A stretch of DNA of 64,000 nucleotides from Bacteroidales bacterium. GTDB taxonomy: Bacteria; Bacteroidota; Bacteroidia; Bacteroidales; UBA932. The position numbers and the translations under genes are program-made. Under the pieces are notes generated by a model, which ran no database searches, was not told the DNA's origin, and was given only the letters and a program-made list of their open reading frames with translations. Below are positions 45,193-54,937 of this stretch, piece by piece; within the stretch, counting starts at the first letter, position 1; every line of letters begins with the position of its first letter. The stretch is taken from positions 186,001 through 250,000 of the forward strand of contig JAFSPG010000016.1 in assembly GCA_017443025.1 (NCBI GenBank), given 5' to 3'.

Positions 45193-48080
45193 AGCGACTT
45201 ATAAAACTTATTCTGGCGCTTGGATTGTTGATTCCTAGCATTGCAGAGGCTCAGTCTTTCAAAGTCGGGTCTTTTAACCTATGTACCTCGGGCTCGAGAA
45301 AGAATTTTGTTGAGAAAGGGAAGAAGGGCGTATTTGCCGATCAGCAGAGATACTGGGATAAAAGCGCACCTGCAGTGGCCGATATTATCGCCGAAATGGA
45401 CTGTGACATCCTTGGCGTCCAGGAGGTATGCGACACCATCTGGGGTGTCAAGGGTGATAAAGGCTTGCGCCCTATGGTCGCAGCCCGCGGTCGTGATTAT
45501 GAGTGGATACTCTATCCAAATACTGTTAAGGGGATATCATACGATGTAGCCATAGCTTACAAGAAAGAGTTGTTCGATACTCTTGCTACCGGCATTTTTT
45601 GGACTGGTGGTCATCCCGATAAACCCAAAACCCGAAAAGGGGAGCCAAAGCATACGTGCAAGCCTCTGGTCTGGGCCCGATTTATTCATAAGCCTTCCGG
45701 AAAGGAATTCTATTTCATGGATACCCACACCGTCGTGCCGACCAAATACAAGAACGACGAGTGGCCTCGAAACAGGGGAAATATCCTGAACTTACAGCAG
45801 ATAGCCCGTTGCGGCGAAGCTCTGGTTCCGGTTGATGTCCCGTCTATCCTTGTGGGAGACCTTAATATCGCACATAATTCCAAAGACTGGCATAATATAT
45901 CGGATGCCCGCTGGGAAGATGTATATACCATATTCAAGGAAGAGGGCCGACTTAATACGGACGACCGTGAGTGGGGGACACAGAATACCAAGGACGAAAC
46001 GGCATGGACAAAATGGTATCCTGACCATATCATGCTCAACGGATTCAAGGCAAGCGATTTCAAAATCGAGCGTGGACGTTTTCCAACTGAAGACGGCACC
46101 CTGCATTACCCTTCAGATCACTTCCCCTTGACGGCTACCGTTGGCTTTGATGATGCTAAGTTGTTTGTGGCAGCTGAAAAGGTCGTATCGCCCGATGGCA
46201 GTATTTCTGTTGAACTTCTGCCTGGAGAAACTTCGGTTTTGTATCGTGTACTCTGCGACGGGGAAGTCGTTGTTAACCCATCTCCGATTTCGATGACTCT
46301 TTCAGAGGGAACTGTATTTGGCGCCGGAAAACCCAAGAAAGTTATCCACGACGGTAATTCCCTTTCATTGCACTATGATGGTTATGCCCTTGAAGTCCGC
46401 TCTTTCGATGACGGTATTTCCTGGCGATGGACGTCCCAGAAGCGTAAGGCATATAACGTAGTCTCGGAACGGGCGGAGTTCCGTTTTGCTGCAGGTATGC
46501 AGACGCGTTTTTCTTATACTCATAAGAATGGAGATCCTTATCAAGACGATTTTCAGAATCTTTATACTGTAACACGTTTTCCTGTGTGGAGGCCCGGAAA
46601 AGCATTGAGGGATGTGGCTATGGGGCCTGACGATAAACCTGTTCTTCCGGAAAAGGGAGGAAAAGCCCCGCTTGCGGTAGTGCCGGCTCTTGTCGAAGGT
46701 TCTTATGTCAGAATGGTTATTGCCGAGTCGGACGTAGTCTCTTATCCAGGGATGTTCCTTAAACCTTTTGGGAGCGGATTCAAGGCCAAGTTTGCCCCTT
46801 ATCCGGCCAAGGAGGAACAGGGCGGAAAGAGAAACCTTCAGATGATAGTTACATCACGCGAAAAATATATTGCCTCGTGCAGCGGGAAGGCTCGTTCTTT
46901 CCCATGGAGAGTTATTTGTATATCTCGTGACGACAGAAAACTTGCTGAGAATAACCTTGTTACCAGGCTTGCTACGCCTTCTTCAGGGGATTTCTCATGG
47001 GTAAAGCCGGGTAAATCGGCTTGGGAGTGGTGGAGCGCTTTTGCCCTGGATAGCAAAGACTTCACCCCTGGAGTCAATACCGCCACATATAAGGCATATA
47101 TTGATTTTGCATCCCGTCATGGTGTAGAGTATATCCTGCTTGACGAAGGCTGGGCTGTTAAATTCGCAGATAACCTCTTTGCCGTAGTTCCTGAGATTGA
47201 CCTCCAAGAGATTATTCGTTATGGAAAGCAGGAAAATGTCGGTATTATCCTTTGGGCCGGGTATTCTGCTTTTGCGCGGGATATCGAAAAGGTTTGCAAA
47301 CACTACTCAAAGCTTGGTGTAAAGGGATTCAAGATAGACTTTTTCGAGCGCAACGACCAGTTGACTCAGGAAGTTATGTATAAAATGGCTGAAACTGCAG
47401 CCAAGAATAAGCTTATCATTGATTTCCATGGTTGTCCACCTCCCACGGGACTCCAAAAGCGATTCCCGAATGTTCTGAATTATGAGGGTATTTTCGGCCT
47501 GGAACAGATGCGTAACAGAGCGCTTCCTGCTTATGATATGGTTACATTTGATGTAACGGCTCCGTTTATCCGTTTCCTGTCAGGGCCGGCCGACTATACG
47601 CCAGGGGCCTTCCTTAATGCTACAAAGGAAACATATGCCCCTGTAAAATGCGCCCCTATGTCGCAGGGAACCCGTTGCCATCAGCTGGCAGAATATGTTG
47701 TGTTTGACGGCCCTCTCCAGATGCTCTGCGACAGCCCGTCTCGTTATGAGGCGGATCCGCAATGCGCAGACTTCTTGTACAGAGTCCCCACGGTTTGGGA
47801 TGAAACCAGAGTTCTTGCCGGTAAGGTAGGGGAGTATATTGTCACTGCCCGTCGAAAGGGAAGTACATGGTACATAGGCGCACTTACCGACTGGTCGGCT
47901 CGTGAACTGAGTGTTGACTTGGCAGCTCTCGATTTGAAGGATGCAAGTGTGGAGGCCTGGGAAGATGGGCCGGAGGCTTCCGATAGGGCTTCCGACTGGA
48001 AGAAGAATTCATTTGCCGTTTCTGCTCCTTTTACTATCCGTCTTGCACCAGGTGGGGGATGGGCTGCTATTGTGCATTGA
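45189..48080 (+). CDS. EEP phosphoesterase - GH97 glycoside hydrolase fusion
   Basis: A 963-residue exported protein (signal peptide ending AEAQ). Residues 24-315 are an intact EEP domain (VGSFNL, GVQEV, DTHTVV, VGDLNI, PDHIM, PSDHFP). Residues 320-963 are a complete GH97 enzyme: N-terminal beta domain, (beta/alpha)8 barrel with WEWWSAF, YILLDEGW, GVKGFKIDFF (Asp717) and NYEG (Glu766), and a C-terminal beta domain. The Asp in KIDF sits where retaining GH97 members carry the nucleophile, so an alpha-galactosidase or alpha-glucosidase type is expected. The fusion unites a phosphoester hydrolase with a glycosidase in one chain. The GH3 gene follows 1 nt after its stop. Confidence 0.85.
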   Translation: MKRLIKLILALGLLIPSIAEAQSFKVGSFNLCTSGSRKNFVEKGKKGVFADQQRYWDKSAPAVADIIAEMDCDILGVQEVCDTIWGVKGDKGLRPMVAARGRDYEWILYPNTVKGISYDVAIAYKKELFDTLATGIFWTGGHPDKPKTRKGEPKHTCKPLVWARFIHKPSGKEFYFMDTHTVVPTKYKNDEWPRNRGNILNLQQIARCGEALVPVDVPSILVGDLNIAHNSKDWHNISDARWEDVYTIFKEEGRLNTDDREWGTQNTKDETAWTKWYPDHIMLNGFKASDFKIERGRFPTEDGTLHYPSDHFPLTATVGFDDAKLFVAAEKVVSPDGSISVELLPGETSVLYRVLCDGEVVVNPSPISMTLSEGTVFGAGKPKKVIHDGNSLSLHYDGYALEVRSFDDGISWRWTSQKRKAYNVVSERAEFRFAAGMQTRFSYTHKNGDPYQDDFQNLYTVTRFPVWRPGKALRDVAMGPDDKPVLPEKGGKAPLAVVPALVEGSYVRMVIAESDVVSYPGMFLKPFGSGFKAKFAPYPAKEEQGGKRNLQMIVTSREKYIASCSGKARSFPWRVICISRDDRKLAENNLVTRLATPSSGDFSWVKPGKSAWEWWSAFALDSKDFTPGVNTATYKAYIDFASRHGVEYILLDEGWAVKFADNLFAVVPEIDLQEIIRYGKQENVGIILWAGYSAFARDIEKVCKHYSKLGVKGFKIDFFERNDQLTQEVMYKMAETAAKNKLIIDFHGCPPPTGLQKRFPNVLNYEGIFGLEQMRNRALPAYDMVTFDVTAPFIRFLSGPADYTPGAFLNATKETYAPVKCAPMSQGTRCHQLAEYVVFDGPLQMLCDSPSRYEADPQCADFLYRVPTVWDETRVLAGKVGEYIVTARRKGSTWYIGALTDWSARELSVDLAALDLKDASVEAWEDGPEASDRASDWKKNSFAVSAPFTIRLAPGGGWAAIVH

Positions 48081-48081
48081 T

Positions 48082-50205
48082 ATGAACCGCATACTGGATA
48101 CTATAATATTTGTTTTTTTCGTTGCGGCCTGTTCTTCGGTTGAAAAGCACGATGGATATATGCTTATTAGCCAGAGAGAAGGTCCAAGTCTTGGCTACAC
48201 GTCGGCGCGGATAATAAGAGTTGACGGCAAATATTTTAAAGACTTGAATGGTGACGGCGTGGTTGAGCCATACGAGGACTGGCGGCTGACCTCTGCTGAG
48301 CGTGCCGCCGATTTGGCTTACCGTTTGCCGGTGGAATACCTTTCGGGACTTATGACTAACGGTCATACCGTGAATGTCCCGGGTATTTCTTCCATGAGCG
48401 TTTCTGGTATTACCTATAACGGCAAGCCTTATGCAGAAAGCGGAGCAGAGCCATCTGATATTTGCGACAGGCTTTACGATGCACTTGTAAACTTCGATAC
48501 ACGGCAGGTTCTTCTAGCTCATAGTGACGGCCCTGAAACAATTGCCCGTTGGAATAATAAAGTACAGGCCCTTGTTGAGGCACAGCCTTTCGGTATCCCA
48601 TGTGCAAATTCAACTGATCCGCGAAACGAAATCAAGGCCACGGATGAGTACAATGCCGGAAGCGGCGGAATATGCTCCCAGTGGCCTACTCCGCTTGGCC
48701 TTGCTGCAACTTTCGATACCACGGTAGTACGTGATTTTGCCGCCACGTTAAAGCGCGAATATCTTGCCCTTGGTTTCCGTACGGCCCTCTCGCCCCAGGC
48801 AGATTTAGCGACCGAACCTCGCTGGAGGCGTGTGCCGGGCACGTTTGGGGAAAATCCTGAACTCGTTCGGGCTATGGCTTCAGCCTATATTAACCAGATG
48901 CAGCCTGAAATAAACTGCATTGAAAAGCACTGGCCAGGAGGAGGCACTGGAGAGGGTGGACGTGATGCCCACCTTGCAATCGGTAAATACGGAGTTTTCC
49001 CGGGAGGGCGTCTGCAAAGCCATATGGATGCTTTTGATTTGAATGCTGCGGGAATAATGCCATACTATACGATTTCGTATAATCAAGATCCTTCTGGCGA
49101 AAATGTGGGGAATAGCTACAGTTCCTATATGATAGATTCGCTATTGCGCCAACGCTATGGATATAAGGGTATTGTATGCACAGATTGGGGTATTGTTCCC
49201 GACTATAACGGCGATCCACTCACTACTGGAGGGAAGTGCTACGGAGTTGAGGACCTATCCGTCGGCGAACGCGTACTCAAGGCGCTTGAGGCCGGAGTTG
49301 ATGAGTTCGGCGGTTCAGTTATGGCTGCCGACATAATGGCCGCATGGAAGATATGGTGTAAGCGAAAAGGAGAAGATTCTGCGCGTGCTCGCTGGGAAAA
49401 ATCAGCCAGGAAGATACTTGAATCTATGTTTCGTACAGGACTTTTCGAGAATCCTTATGTAGATGTAGCCCAAGCCGAAGCAACTCTTTCCGATCATGAG
49501 GCCTTTGTCAGGGGTGAAGAAGCTCAGATTCGTTCCGTAGTAATGCTTAAGAATCACGCTGCTGCTTTGCCTGTCGCTCGCGATGCCAAAGTGTATGTGC
49601 CTAAACGTCATATTCCCGGTGTCTATTCCATGACGGGACGCCAAAAGAAGGCTCCGTATGTAGGGTATTCTGTAGATACATCGGTGGTTGCTAAATATTA
49701 TCGTCTTGTTGACTCTCCCGAGTTGGCTGATTTCGCCCTAGTCGCAATTACGGAGCCTGAAGGCGGCATAGGATATAAGGACGGACAGTACATGCCTATA
49801 TCGCTTCAATATTCTCCTTATACGGCTTCGAATGCTCGGAAGGGAGAGCGCTCGTATCGCGGAAAGACTATTCGTGTTGAGAACGAAACCGACCTGTCTT
49901 TAGTGAAGGAAACCAAGGCTGCAATGGGAGAAAAGCCGGTAGTGGTGCTGCTTTCAGCCACGCGCCCGGTAGTTATGGAATTCGAACCATGGGCTGATGC
50001 AATTCTCGTAGCCTTCGGGGTGCGCAGTAAGGCTTTTCTCGAATTGGTCTCCGGTGGCCGGCAGCCCTCCGGCCATCTGCCTATGCAGTTCCCGGCTTCT
50101 ATGGCCGAAGTTGAACGCCAGTTGGAGGATGTCCCCCAGGATATGGTACCTTGGACTGATGCAGATGGCAATATTTACGATTTTGGTTTCGGATTAAATA
50201 AATAA
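48082..50205 (+). CDS. GH3 family glycoside hydrolase, lipoprotein
   Basis: A 707-residue protein with a lipobox-like AACS near residue 16. It is a GH3 enzyme: DLNGDGVVEPYEDW is the calcium-loop-like opening, KHWPGGGTGEGGRDAH and VCTDWGIV (nucleophile Asp368) are the hallmark motifs. GH3 enzymes are retaining beta-glycosidases, often beta-glucosidases or beta-xylosidases. The frame opens at 47941, inside the GH97 gene, but ATG 48082 starts the signal peptide and is chosen. It is paralogous to the GH3 at 59227. It ends the first operon block; a 169-nt gap follows. Confidence 0.9.
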   Translation: MNRILDTIIFVFFVAACSSVEKHDGYMLISQREGPSLGYTSARIIRVDGKYFKDLNGDGVVEPYEDWRLTSAERAADLAYRLPVEYLSGLMTNGHTVNVPGISSMSVSGITYNGKPYAESGAEPSDICDRLYDALVNFDTRQVLLAHSDGPETIARWNNKVQALVEAQPFGIPCANSTDPRNEIKATDEYNAGSGGICSQWPTPLGLAATFDTTVVRDFAATLKREYLALGFRTALSPQADLATEPRWRRVPGTFGENPELVRAMASAYINQMQPEINCIEKHWPGGGTGEGGRDAHLAIGKYGVFPGGRLQSHMDAFDLNAAGIMPYYTISYNQDPSGENVGNSYSSYMIDSLLRQRYGYKGIVCTDWGIVPDYNGDPLTTGGKCYGVEDLSVGERVLKALEAGVDEFGGSVMAADIMAAWKIWCKRKGEDSARARWEKSARKILESMFRTGLFENPYVDVAQAEATLSDHEAFVRGEEAQIRSVVMLKNHAAALPVARDAKVYVPKRHIPGVYSMTGRQKKAPYVGYSVDTSVVAKYYRLVDSPELADFALVAITEPEGGIGYKDGQYMPISLQYSPYTASNARKGERSYRGKTIRVENETDLSLVKETKAAMGEKPVVVLLSATRPVVMEFEPWADAILVAFGVRSKAFLELVSGGRQPSGHLPMQFPASMAEVERQLEDVPQDMVPWTDADGNIYDFGFGLNK

Positions 50206-50374
50206 TAGTTGAAAATTAAACTATAATTAGTATATTTTAGGCGTATAATGACCTTCCCTGAGAATGGTTGACACTTTTGGGGTGGTTAAACTAAGATTGT
50301 TTACACATTCACTGGACCGGTTTACATCGGAGGGTCCATTGCCCCAAATATGATTCTGAATTTTTAGTCAGATA
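50206..50374 (+). promoter_or_regulatory. 169-nt gap with a probable internal promoter
   Basis: The longest gap in the locus apart from the two before 26634. TAAGATTG (50292-50299, one mismatch to TAnnTTTG) has a TTG 21 nt upstream (50268-50270). GTTGAAAATTA (50208) resembles the GCTGAAAATTA before the 48-aa ORF, followed by ACTATAAT (50220) and GCGTATAAT (50241). No hairpin terminator is evident, so read-through from the upstream GH3 is possible. The spacing of the motifs to the -7-like box differs from the other two sites. Confidence 0.4.
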
Positions 50375-52036
50375 ATGAAACGGCTCATCATATTTTTTAT
50401 CGTAGTTTCTGCGGGCTTTCTTATGGCTTGCAGCAATCCGTCGGTCGAGCATGAGAGTGATTCGCTGGTTATGTTGCGGCTTCGAGGAACCGCTACTTTT
50501 TCTGATGATAATTGGAAGGAATCGTACCGGGCTATAAAGGATAGTCCTGGTTGCTGCGACGAGGTGTGGTTTTCCACCGGGTTGGGGTTTTCGGATGAGG
50601 AGACATTGTGCGATAGGGCTGAGCGAATTAAACGCGGTACACTCGAACTTAGGAAGTTGGGAATAGGATCCTCCCTCCAAATCCAGATGACTATCGGCCA
50701 TGGTGATCAGCTTGCTGTTGGAGAAGAGCATTTGTACGATGCGCTAACATGGACGCGTTGGACTGGTTACTCCGGTATTGTGAATAAATACTCCAGCTGT
50801 CCTCGTGATCCGAATTTTCTCGAATACATCCGAAGGATGTCGCAGATTTATGCCGAAACCAAGCCTCGTAGCGTCTGGATTGACGATGACCTTCGTTATG
50901 ACAATCATCAGCCGGCAACGACCAAAGCCTCTCCAATTGGATGTTGGTGCAACCGATGCATTACAGATTTCAACTCAATCCATGGTACTCATTGGACAGC
51001 GCAGACGTTGCTGAAAGCTATGGAATATGATTCAACTCTATTGGAGCAATGGGAGTTGTTCTGCACATCATCGCTTACCGATATTGCCCGCATCATAGCA
51101 GAAGAATTCATAAGGATTTCTCCCGAAACTATTTTTGGTTTACAGGGCAGTAGGAAGGTTGAGTCCGTTAAGGTTCAGACCGCAATTTTGCATACTCTGC
51201 ATGAAGTCAGTGGCAGGGATTGCGGGTACAGACCTGGCGGCGGTTCTTATTTTGACGACATGGGCGCAGCTCCTCAGGTCATAAAAAGTATGGAATCAGC
51301 ACGATTCCGGAAATTAGTCGAAAACTCCGATTGGATTACGGAGTGGTGCCCAGAGATTGAAACTTCGCCTCGAGTCTATGGCTCGCGTACCCCGCAGGGC
51401 GTGCTTGTAGAAGGCTTTGCGGCCCTCGCATATGGCCTTGACAAGTTAAGCCTATTCGTGATGGCACCGGAAAGGGAGAGTGCGGCTGTCTATTCCAGGA
51501 CTATGTTGCGGCCTCTTGCTGAAGGGATTCCTATGCTGAGGGAGTACGCCAAGGCCAACGAAGGAACTGTTCCTGTTGGTTTCAGTACTCAAGCTACTTT
51601 CGACAGGCTTTATTCTTTCGGCTGCGCGGCTATTCCAGTCCTGCCGGGTCCGGGGAAAGAGCTGGGAACGCTCAGCAATGCAGATTTGGATAGACTGATT
51701 CTTACCAAGCAGACCTCTGACCAGGTGCAGCAACTTCGCGAGTCTTTTGCCTCCCCCATAGTTTGTTGCTCGCCCTTTATCGGCCTTGTTGTTCCCCGGA
51801 TTGCCGAGAGTGGAGGCTTGCGGACGGTGGGTCTTCTGAATGTGCGAATTGATTGCCAGGGCCCCGTTAGGTTACGCATTCCGGACCTGCCGGAAAGCGT
51901 ATGCAAGGTTAGCTGGTATGAAATGAAAGCTAATCCGGTACAACTTTCCGTTGAAAGGGAGGGAGGTGCCGCGTATGTTACTATCCCGAAACTCGGCCCT
52001 TGGAATGCCGGCTTTTTGTATATTGAAGAACAATAA
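50375..52036 (+). CDS. Unassigned glycosidase-like (TIM-barrel) lipoprotein
   Basis: A 553-residue lipoprotein (MACS lipobox). The sequence suggests a (beta/alpha)8 barrel: SVWIDDDLRYDNHQPA (about 166-181), CWCNRCITDFN (about 189-199), and DWITEWCPEIETSPR (about 323-337). The C-terminal 100 residues look like a beta-sandwich (VRLRIPDLPESVCKVSWYEM). I do not recognise a named GH family, though the fold and neighbours fit clan GH-A-like enzymes (GH42-type). The IDDDLR and CWCxxC pair may hold catalytic and structural residues. It leads the second run of genes and is followed 6 nt later by the GH39-like gene. Confidence 0.6.
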   Translation: MKRLIIFFIVVSAGFLMACSNPSVEHESDSLVMLRLRGTATFSDDNWKESYRAIKDSPGCCDEVWFSTGLGFSDEETLCDRAERIKRGTLELRKLGIGSSLQIQMTIGHGDQLAVGEEHLYDALTWTRWTGYSGIVNKYSSCPRDPNFLEYIRRMSQIYAETKPRSVWIDDDLRYDNHQPATTKASPIGCWCNRCITDFNSIHGTHWTAQTLLKAMEYDSTLLEQWELFCTSSLTDIARIIAEEFIRISPETIFGLQGSRKVESVKVQTAILHTLHEVSGRDCGYRPGGGSYFDDMGAAPQVIKSMESARFRKLVENSDWITEWCPEIETSPRVYGSRTPQGVLVEGFAALAYGLDKLSLFVMAPERESAAVYSRTMLRPLAEGIPMLREYAKANEGTVPVGFSTQATFDRLYSFGCAAIPVLPGPGKELGTLSNADLDRLILTKQTSDQVQQLRESFASPIVCCSPFIGLVVPRIAESGGLRTVGLLNVRIDCQGPVRLRIPDLPESVCKVSWYEMKANPVQLSVEREGGAAYVTIPKLGPWNAGFLYIEEQ

Positions 52037-52042
52037 TCTGAA

Positions 52043-53467
52043 ATGAAGCGCATAACCTATTTTCTGATATTCTGTTCCTGCCTGGCTATGGCGCAGGTGG
52101 GGCCTTCCGTAACTTACGACAAGTTTATGCAGGCGACGCCCCCGCTTAAGCAGGTGGGTGTAATAAGGACCGACCCGTCAATTAGGGTACAACGCTGGAG
52201 TATCGGCTGCGAGTGCCTGGACAGGGATATGGCCGATTTTGCTCAGTATGGCCAGTATGTCGGAGACCTTGGCGTGGGATATGCCCGAATTCAGAGCGGT
52301 TGGGCGAAAACCGAGCGGGAAAAAGGCGTTTATGATTTTGCATGGCTGGATACCATCGTTGACGGTCTTCTTGCTCAGAATGTACAGCCATGGATGTGCC
52401 TGTGCTATGGAAATCCGCTTTATGGAGGTGGAACTACACTTGGTAATGCCATACCTGATGATGCAGAATCCATAAAGGCCTGGAAGAAATATGTTTCTGC
52501 CACGGTTGAGCATTTTAAAGGAAGAATACATTGCTATGAGGTCTGGAACGAGCCCAATATCAGTGTCAATAAAGGCCGTCCGGAACGTTACGTAAACTTA
52601 CTTAAGGCTACATCACCTATTATTCGGAAGGCCGATTCTTCTGCCAGGATTGCGGCATTTGCCCTGGCATCGCTGGATTACGCGTTTCTGGATAATGCTC
52701 TAAATGCTCTTCCAAAAGGTTGCTTTGACATTGTCACGCTGCACAAATACTTTGAAAATCCGGATGAAGGAGACTACGATTTCCGCCTTCTAACGGAGCG
52801 TATCCACGCTTTTGACTCTTCAGTTGAAGTTATTATGGGAGAAAGTGGCTGCCCCTCCGAACTCGGCTGGGACCACGCACTAAAGTACAACGAATGGACA
52901 GAATATTCCCAGGCGAAAGTGATTCTGAGACGTATGGCCTGCGATTTTACCCTCGGTCAGCGAAGTTCTATTTTTACTATGGTTGATCTGGTTTATCCGG
53001 ACTTCCGCCAATCGTTCGGCCTCCTGTGCACCAGCTTGAAAGGACGAGTTATTTATAAAAAGCCGTCCTACTATGCTGTCAGGAATATGGTATCGTTGCT
53101 TCAGGATAGTATTACCCCTTGTGTAATTGAGGCCGAAGGACCGAACGGCTGTAAAATCATCGGCCTTGAAAAATGCGGGAAGCTCATAGGCGCATTGATG
53201 TATTTTGCTAATGGGGTGCCTTCTTCCTCTCTGGAATGGATTGCCTGTAAAGTGACTTTGAAGGGGCTGTCGCTTCAAGAACCTGTACTTGTAGAGCCCA
53301 TAACCGGTAGAGTTTTTGCGCTTGACAGGTACCATTATTCTCCTAACAATCTAGACCGCACTTATTCATTATTTCTTTGGGATAGCCCCATGCTGCTAAT
53401 GGAACGCAGCTCAGTTATTACGGATAATCAGGACAACCTGGCGGAGTCCTTTCACCAAGAGTTTTAG
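52043..53467 (+). CDS. GH39-like (clan GH-A) glycoside hydrolase
   Basis: A 474-residue exported protein (signal peptide ending AMAQ). Its catalytic domain (about 40-330) shows the GH-A pattern: GYARIQSGWAKTER, the acid/base in WNEPN (Glu170) and the nucleophile in MGESGCPSE (Glu267). The C-terminal 120 residues are a beta-rich extension. GH39 members include beta-xylosidases and iduronidases; GH5 and GH10 relatives share the motifs, so the family number is a best guess. It is followed 3 nt later by the GH35-like gene. Confidence 0.72.
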   Translation: MKRITYFLIFCSCLAMAQVGPSVTYDKFMQATPPLKQVGVIRTDPSIRVQRWSIGCECLDRDMADFAQYGQYVGDLGVGYARIQSGWAKTEREKGVYDFAWLDTIVDGLLAQNVQPWMCLCYGNPLYGGGTTLGNAIPDDAESIKAWKKYVSATVEHFKGRIHCYEVWNEPNISVNKGRPERYVNLLKATSPIIRKADSSARIAAFALASLDYAFLDNALNALPKGCFDIVTLHKYFENPDEGDYDFRLLTERIHAFDSSVEVIMGESGCPSELGWDHALKYNEWTEYSQAKVILRRMACDFTLGQRSSIFTMVDLVYPDFRQSFGLLCTSLKGRVIYKKPSYYAVRNMVSLLQDSITPCVIEAEGPNGCKIIGLEKCGKLIGALMYFANGVPSSSLEWIACKVTLKGLSLQEPVLVEPITGRVFALDRYHYSPNNLDRTYSLFLWDSPMLLMERSSVITDNQDNLAESFHQEF

Positions 53468-53470
53468 CGT

Positions 53471-54937
53471 ATGAAGCGACTTTTAATAATATTTTGCCTT
53501 TTCATGGTCGCGGGATGCACTCGCAAGAGTGAAGTTCCGGTCATTCTGTTTGGAGGGGAAATGCATAATTCCAACGCTTCCTCACCCGAATCAATCGACG
53601 CGTCTTTGGATATAGCTGAAGCTCTAGGGTACAACACCGTTCTTGCTCCGGTAAGCTGGGCCCTGACTGAGATTGAGCCAGGGGTATATGATTTTTCTCT
53701 TGTGGATCATTTGCTGAAGGCTGCATCTGAGCGGAACCTTTACCTCGGCCTCTTATGGTTCGGTACATGGAAAAACGGAGAATCCTCCTATCCGCCGGTA
53801 TGGATAAGGCAGAATAGTTTTTATGCAGTCGCCCCCGATGGAATTGTTTCTACGGCTATATCCCCCTTCTGCACATATGCTTTGGACGCTGATAAAACAG
53901 CTTTTTCGGCCTTGATGTCGCATCTAAAGGAGTATGACAAGGAGCATCGGGTGCTTTGTGTTCAGGTGGAGAACGAATGTGGAGCCTTTATCGAAAGGGA
54001 CTGCTGCCCGGAAGCACTTAAAGCGTGGACTGATTATGGTTGGGGATCTGATATGGATCCGCTTGCTCCTCAACGCTTTATGGCCGAGGCTTTTGCAAAA
54101 TATGTTGATCAGGTTGCAGCTGCCGGGAAAGCCGTATATGATATTCCGATGTTTACTAACGCCTGGCTCAAGGCGGCCGATGCCCCCTACGGAAAATATC
54201 CTAATGGGGGCCCTCGGGAATGCGTACTAAATATCTGGAAAGAGCATGCATCGCATCTTGACTGGATGTCTCCGGATATCTACGATCCCGGTTTTGCCCG
54301 TATCTGCGATGCCTATGCTCAAGGCCAGCCGCTTTTTATCCCTGAAACGAAAAATGATGGCGGCCGTATTTGGTATGCCCTTGGCGAAGCAGGTGCAAAA
54401 GGCGTTTTCTCATTCGGCTACGAGGAACATTACGACAATCCATATTATGTGCAGGAATGTCAAGTTATTTCAGAGATGATGCCGCTCATCGTCGAGGGGC
54501 ACCCAATGCGTGCCTTCTACCGTGAGCCCAAAGTGGACCCGGAGAATGCTGAGTTCTCGCTTTCTTTGGGTGATTACAACTTTGATATACACTGTATCGA
54601 AGGTGAAATGAATGCACACGGAATCATTGTACAGACAGCTCAGGATGAGTATATTATCGCAGGGGTCGGCGCCTGGATTACCTTTAGCGGACAACTGGCC
54701 TTCTGCAAAGAACTCCGCGATGGCAAGGTCTGGCAGGTGCTGAACGGTGACGAGACCGGCCATCACACAATGCTCTATCTTCGTGGACGGCTTTATCAAG
54801 ATGACTTCGTTGCACCGGACGGAACAGTAATCCCTGCTCCTATGTTCGGCTTGCCCTATCAGCGCCGCTTCAAGAAAATTGCTCACGAACGTTTCAAAGT
54901 TTCAGGAATCTACCATATCAAATTATACTCAAAGTGA
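53471..54937 (+). CDS. GH35-like beta-galactosidase lipoprotein with DUF5597-type C-terminus
   Basis: A 488-residue lipoprotein (VAGC lipobox). The TIM-barrel (about 25-355) has ALGYNTVLAPVSW, the acid/base motif VQVENECG (Glu169) and the nucleophile in IPETKND (Glu292). The C-terminal part resembles DUF5597 seen in GH35-like proteins of Bacteroidota. It likely removes a beta-linked galactose or related sugar. It overlaps the next gene by 4 nt (GTGA). Confidence 0.78.
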   Translation: MKRLLIIFCLFMVAGCTRKSEVPVILFGGEMHNSNASSPESIDASLDIAEALGYNTVLAPVSWALTEIEPGVYDFSLVDHLLKAASERNLYLGLLWFGTWKNGESSYPPVWIRQNSFYAVAPDGIVSTAISPFCTYALDADKTAFSALMSHLKEYDKEHRVLCVQVENECGAFIERDCCPEALKAWTDYGWGSDMDPLAPQRFMAEAFAKYVDQVAAAGKAVYDIPMFTNAWLKAADAPYGKYPNGGPRECVLNIWKEHASHLDWMSPDIYDPGFARICDAYAQGQPLFIPETKNDGGRIWYALGEAGAKGVFSFGYEEHYDNPYYVQECQVISEMMPLIVEGHPMRAFYREPKVDPENAEFSLSLGDYNFDIHCIEGEMNAHGIIVQTAQDEYIIAGVGAWITFSGQLAFCKELRDGKVWQVLNGDETGHHTMLYLRGRLYQDDFVAPDGTVIPAPMFGLPYQRRFKKIAHERFKVSGIYHIKLYSK

